Both the position numbers and the translations under genes were made by a program. Below the pieces are notes generated by a model, which did not search any database, was not told the origin of the DNA, and saw only the letters and a list, made by a program, of their open reading frames with translations. Shown here one piece after another: positions 5,417 through 5,772 of a stretch of DNA of 5,772 bases. Source of the DNA: Chitinophagaceae bacterium (GTDB lineage Bacteria > Bacteroidota > Bacteroidia > Chitinophagales > Chitinophagaceae); assembly GCA_003151295.1 (NCBI GenBank), contig PLXD01000223.1, positions 2,893-8,664 of the forward strand. Direction: 5' to 3'. Position 1 is the first letter of the stretch; each line of letters opens with the position of its first letter.

Positions 5417-5772
5417 TTGATAAACATTGGCAATATACAACTTCCTGCATTTCCCCTCCTCCTGGCCCCTATGGAGGACGTGAGCGATCCCCCCTTCCGC
5501 TATGTCTGCAAGCAGCATGGGGCCGACCTGATGTACAGCGAGTTCATCTCCAGCGAAGGGCTGATCCGCGATGCGATCAAGAGCCGGCGAAAGCTGGATT
5601 TCTATGAATATGAACGCCCCTTCGGCATCCAGGTCTTCGGCGGGGATGAGGAAGCCATGGCGTTGAGCGCTAAGATCGTCGAGACGACCAACCCCGACCT
5701 GGTCGACATCAATTTCGGCTGCCCGGTAAAAAAAGTGGTGGGCGGACATGCCGGCTCGGCGCTGATGCGCGA
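5417..5772 (+). CDS. dusB: tRNA-dihydrouridine synthase, DusB-type, partial (C-terminus beyond the right edge)
   Basis: Dus enzymes reduce uridine to dihydrouridine in tRNA using FMN and NADPH in the cytosol. About 118 codons of an expected 320-340 are present. The frame opens with a short strand, then the FMN-binding segment LAPMEDVSDPPFR (residues 16-28), a YSEF segment near 42-45, and NFGCPVKKVV with Cys102 as the expected catalytic general acid, followed by GGHAGSALMR. The combination GCPVKKV..G.AGSAL is typical of DusB. The start is chosen as TTG at 5417, giving MINIGNIQLPAFPLLLAP, which is the normal N-terminus of Bacteroidota relatives. The first in-frame ATG (5471) is already inside the FMN motif, and TGA/TAA codons in other frames do not interfere. 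The gene is divergent from the CPBP protease. The function is very secure; the exact start is not. Confidence 0.93.
   Translation, partial: MINIGNIQLPAFPLLLAPMEDVSDPPFRYVCKQHGADLMYSEFISSEGLIRDAIKSRRKLDFYEYERPFGIQVFGGDEEAMALSAKIVETTNPDLVDINFGCPVKKVVGGHAGSALMR

Noticed and set aside
5350..5433. An upstream start at 5433 for the CPBP protease
   Set aside because: The extra 28 residues are polar and unlike the family N-terminus, and this start would overlap the dus gene and its promoter. ATG 5349 begins just before the first membrane helix.
1..5772. A new defence, mobile or secondary-metabolite system
   Set aside because: All long frames belong to known core families with intact motifs. There are no transposase, integrase, toxin-antitoxin pairs, direct-repeat arrays or tRNA-like folds, and base composition looks even along the window by eye.

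Overview
The window looks like ordinary chromosomal core DNA from a member of the Bacteroidota, most likely the Chitinophagaceae or a close relative. The evidence is the gene content (BatD, a YjjG-type phosphatase, a short-form Psd, CdsA and a CPBP protease beside a DusB-type dihydrouridine synthase), the lack of strong Shine-Dalgarno sites, and exact matches to the Bacteroidota -7 promoter element TAnnTTTG in three intergenic spots. The family-level placement is inferred from protein resemblance only.

Left part (1-1880). The 5' two thirds of a batD gene runs leftward out of the window. It encodes a secreted or membrane-anchored protein of the aerotolerance (Bat) system. Upstream of it on the same strand is a short-chain dehydrogenase/reductase. 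The reductase is divergent from a rightward HAD phosphatase of the YjjG (pyrimidine nucleotidase) family, and the intergenic gap is about 70 bp. Both of these genes appear to start with TTG.

Centre and right (2570-5349). A leftward block reads, in transcription order, CPBP intramembrane metalloprotease, cdsA, psd, and a 50-residue lysine-rich secreted peptide. The gaps are 25, 74 (41 if the longer psd form is used) and 9 bp. CdsA makes CDP-diacylglycerol and Psd makes phosphatidylethanolamine, so this is a membrane-lipid operon carrying a membrane protease and a small exported protein. The block ends against the HAD gene in a convergent junction with a hairpin that may terminate both transcripts.

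Right edge (5350-5772). A rightward tRNA-dihydrouridine synthase gene, divergent from the protease gene, begins just after an exact TACCTTTG promoter element and leaves the window at about residue 118. Its best start is also TTG.

No gene-free stretch exceeds 300 bases; the longest is under 80. I found no mobile element, CRISPR array, tRNA or rRNA, and no sign of a defence or other new multi-gene system. The points most worth a second look are the small cysteine- and lysine-rich secreted peptide at the end of the phospholipid operon, the repeated use of TTG starts, and the psd promoter with its palindrome.
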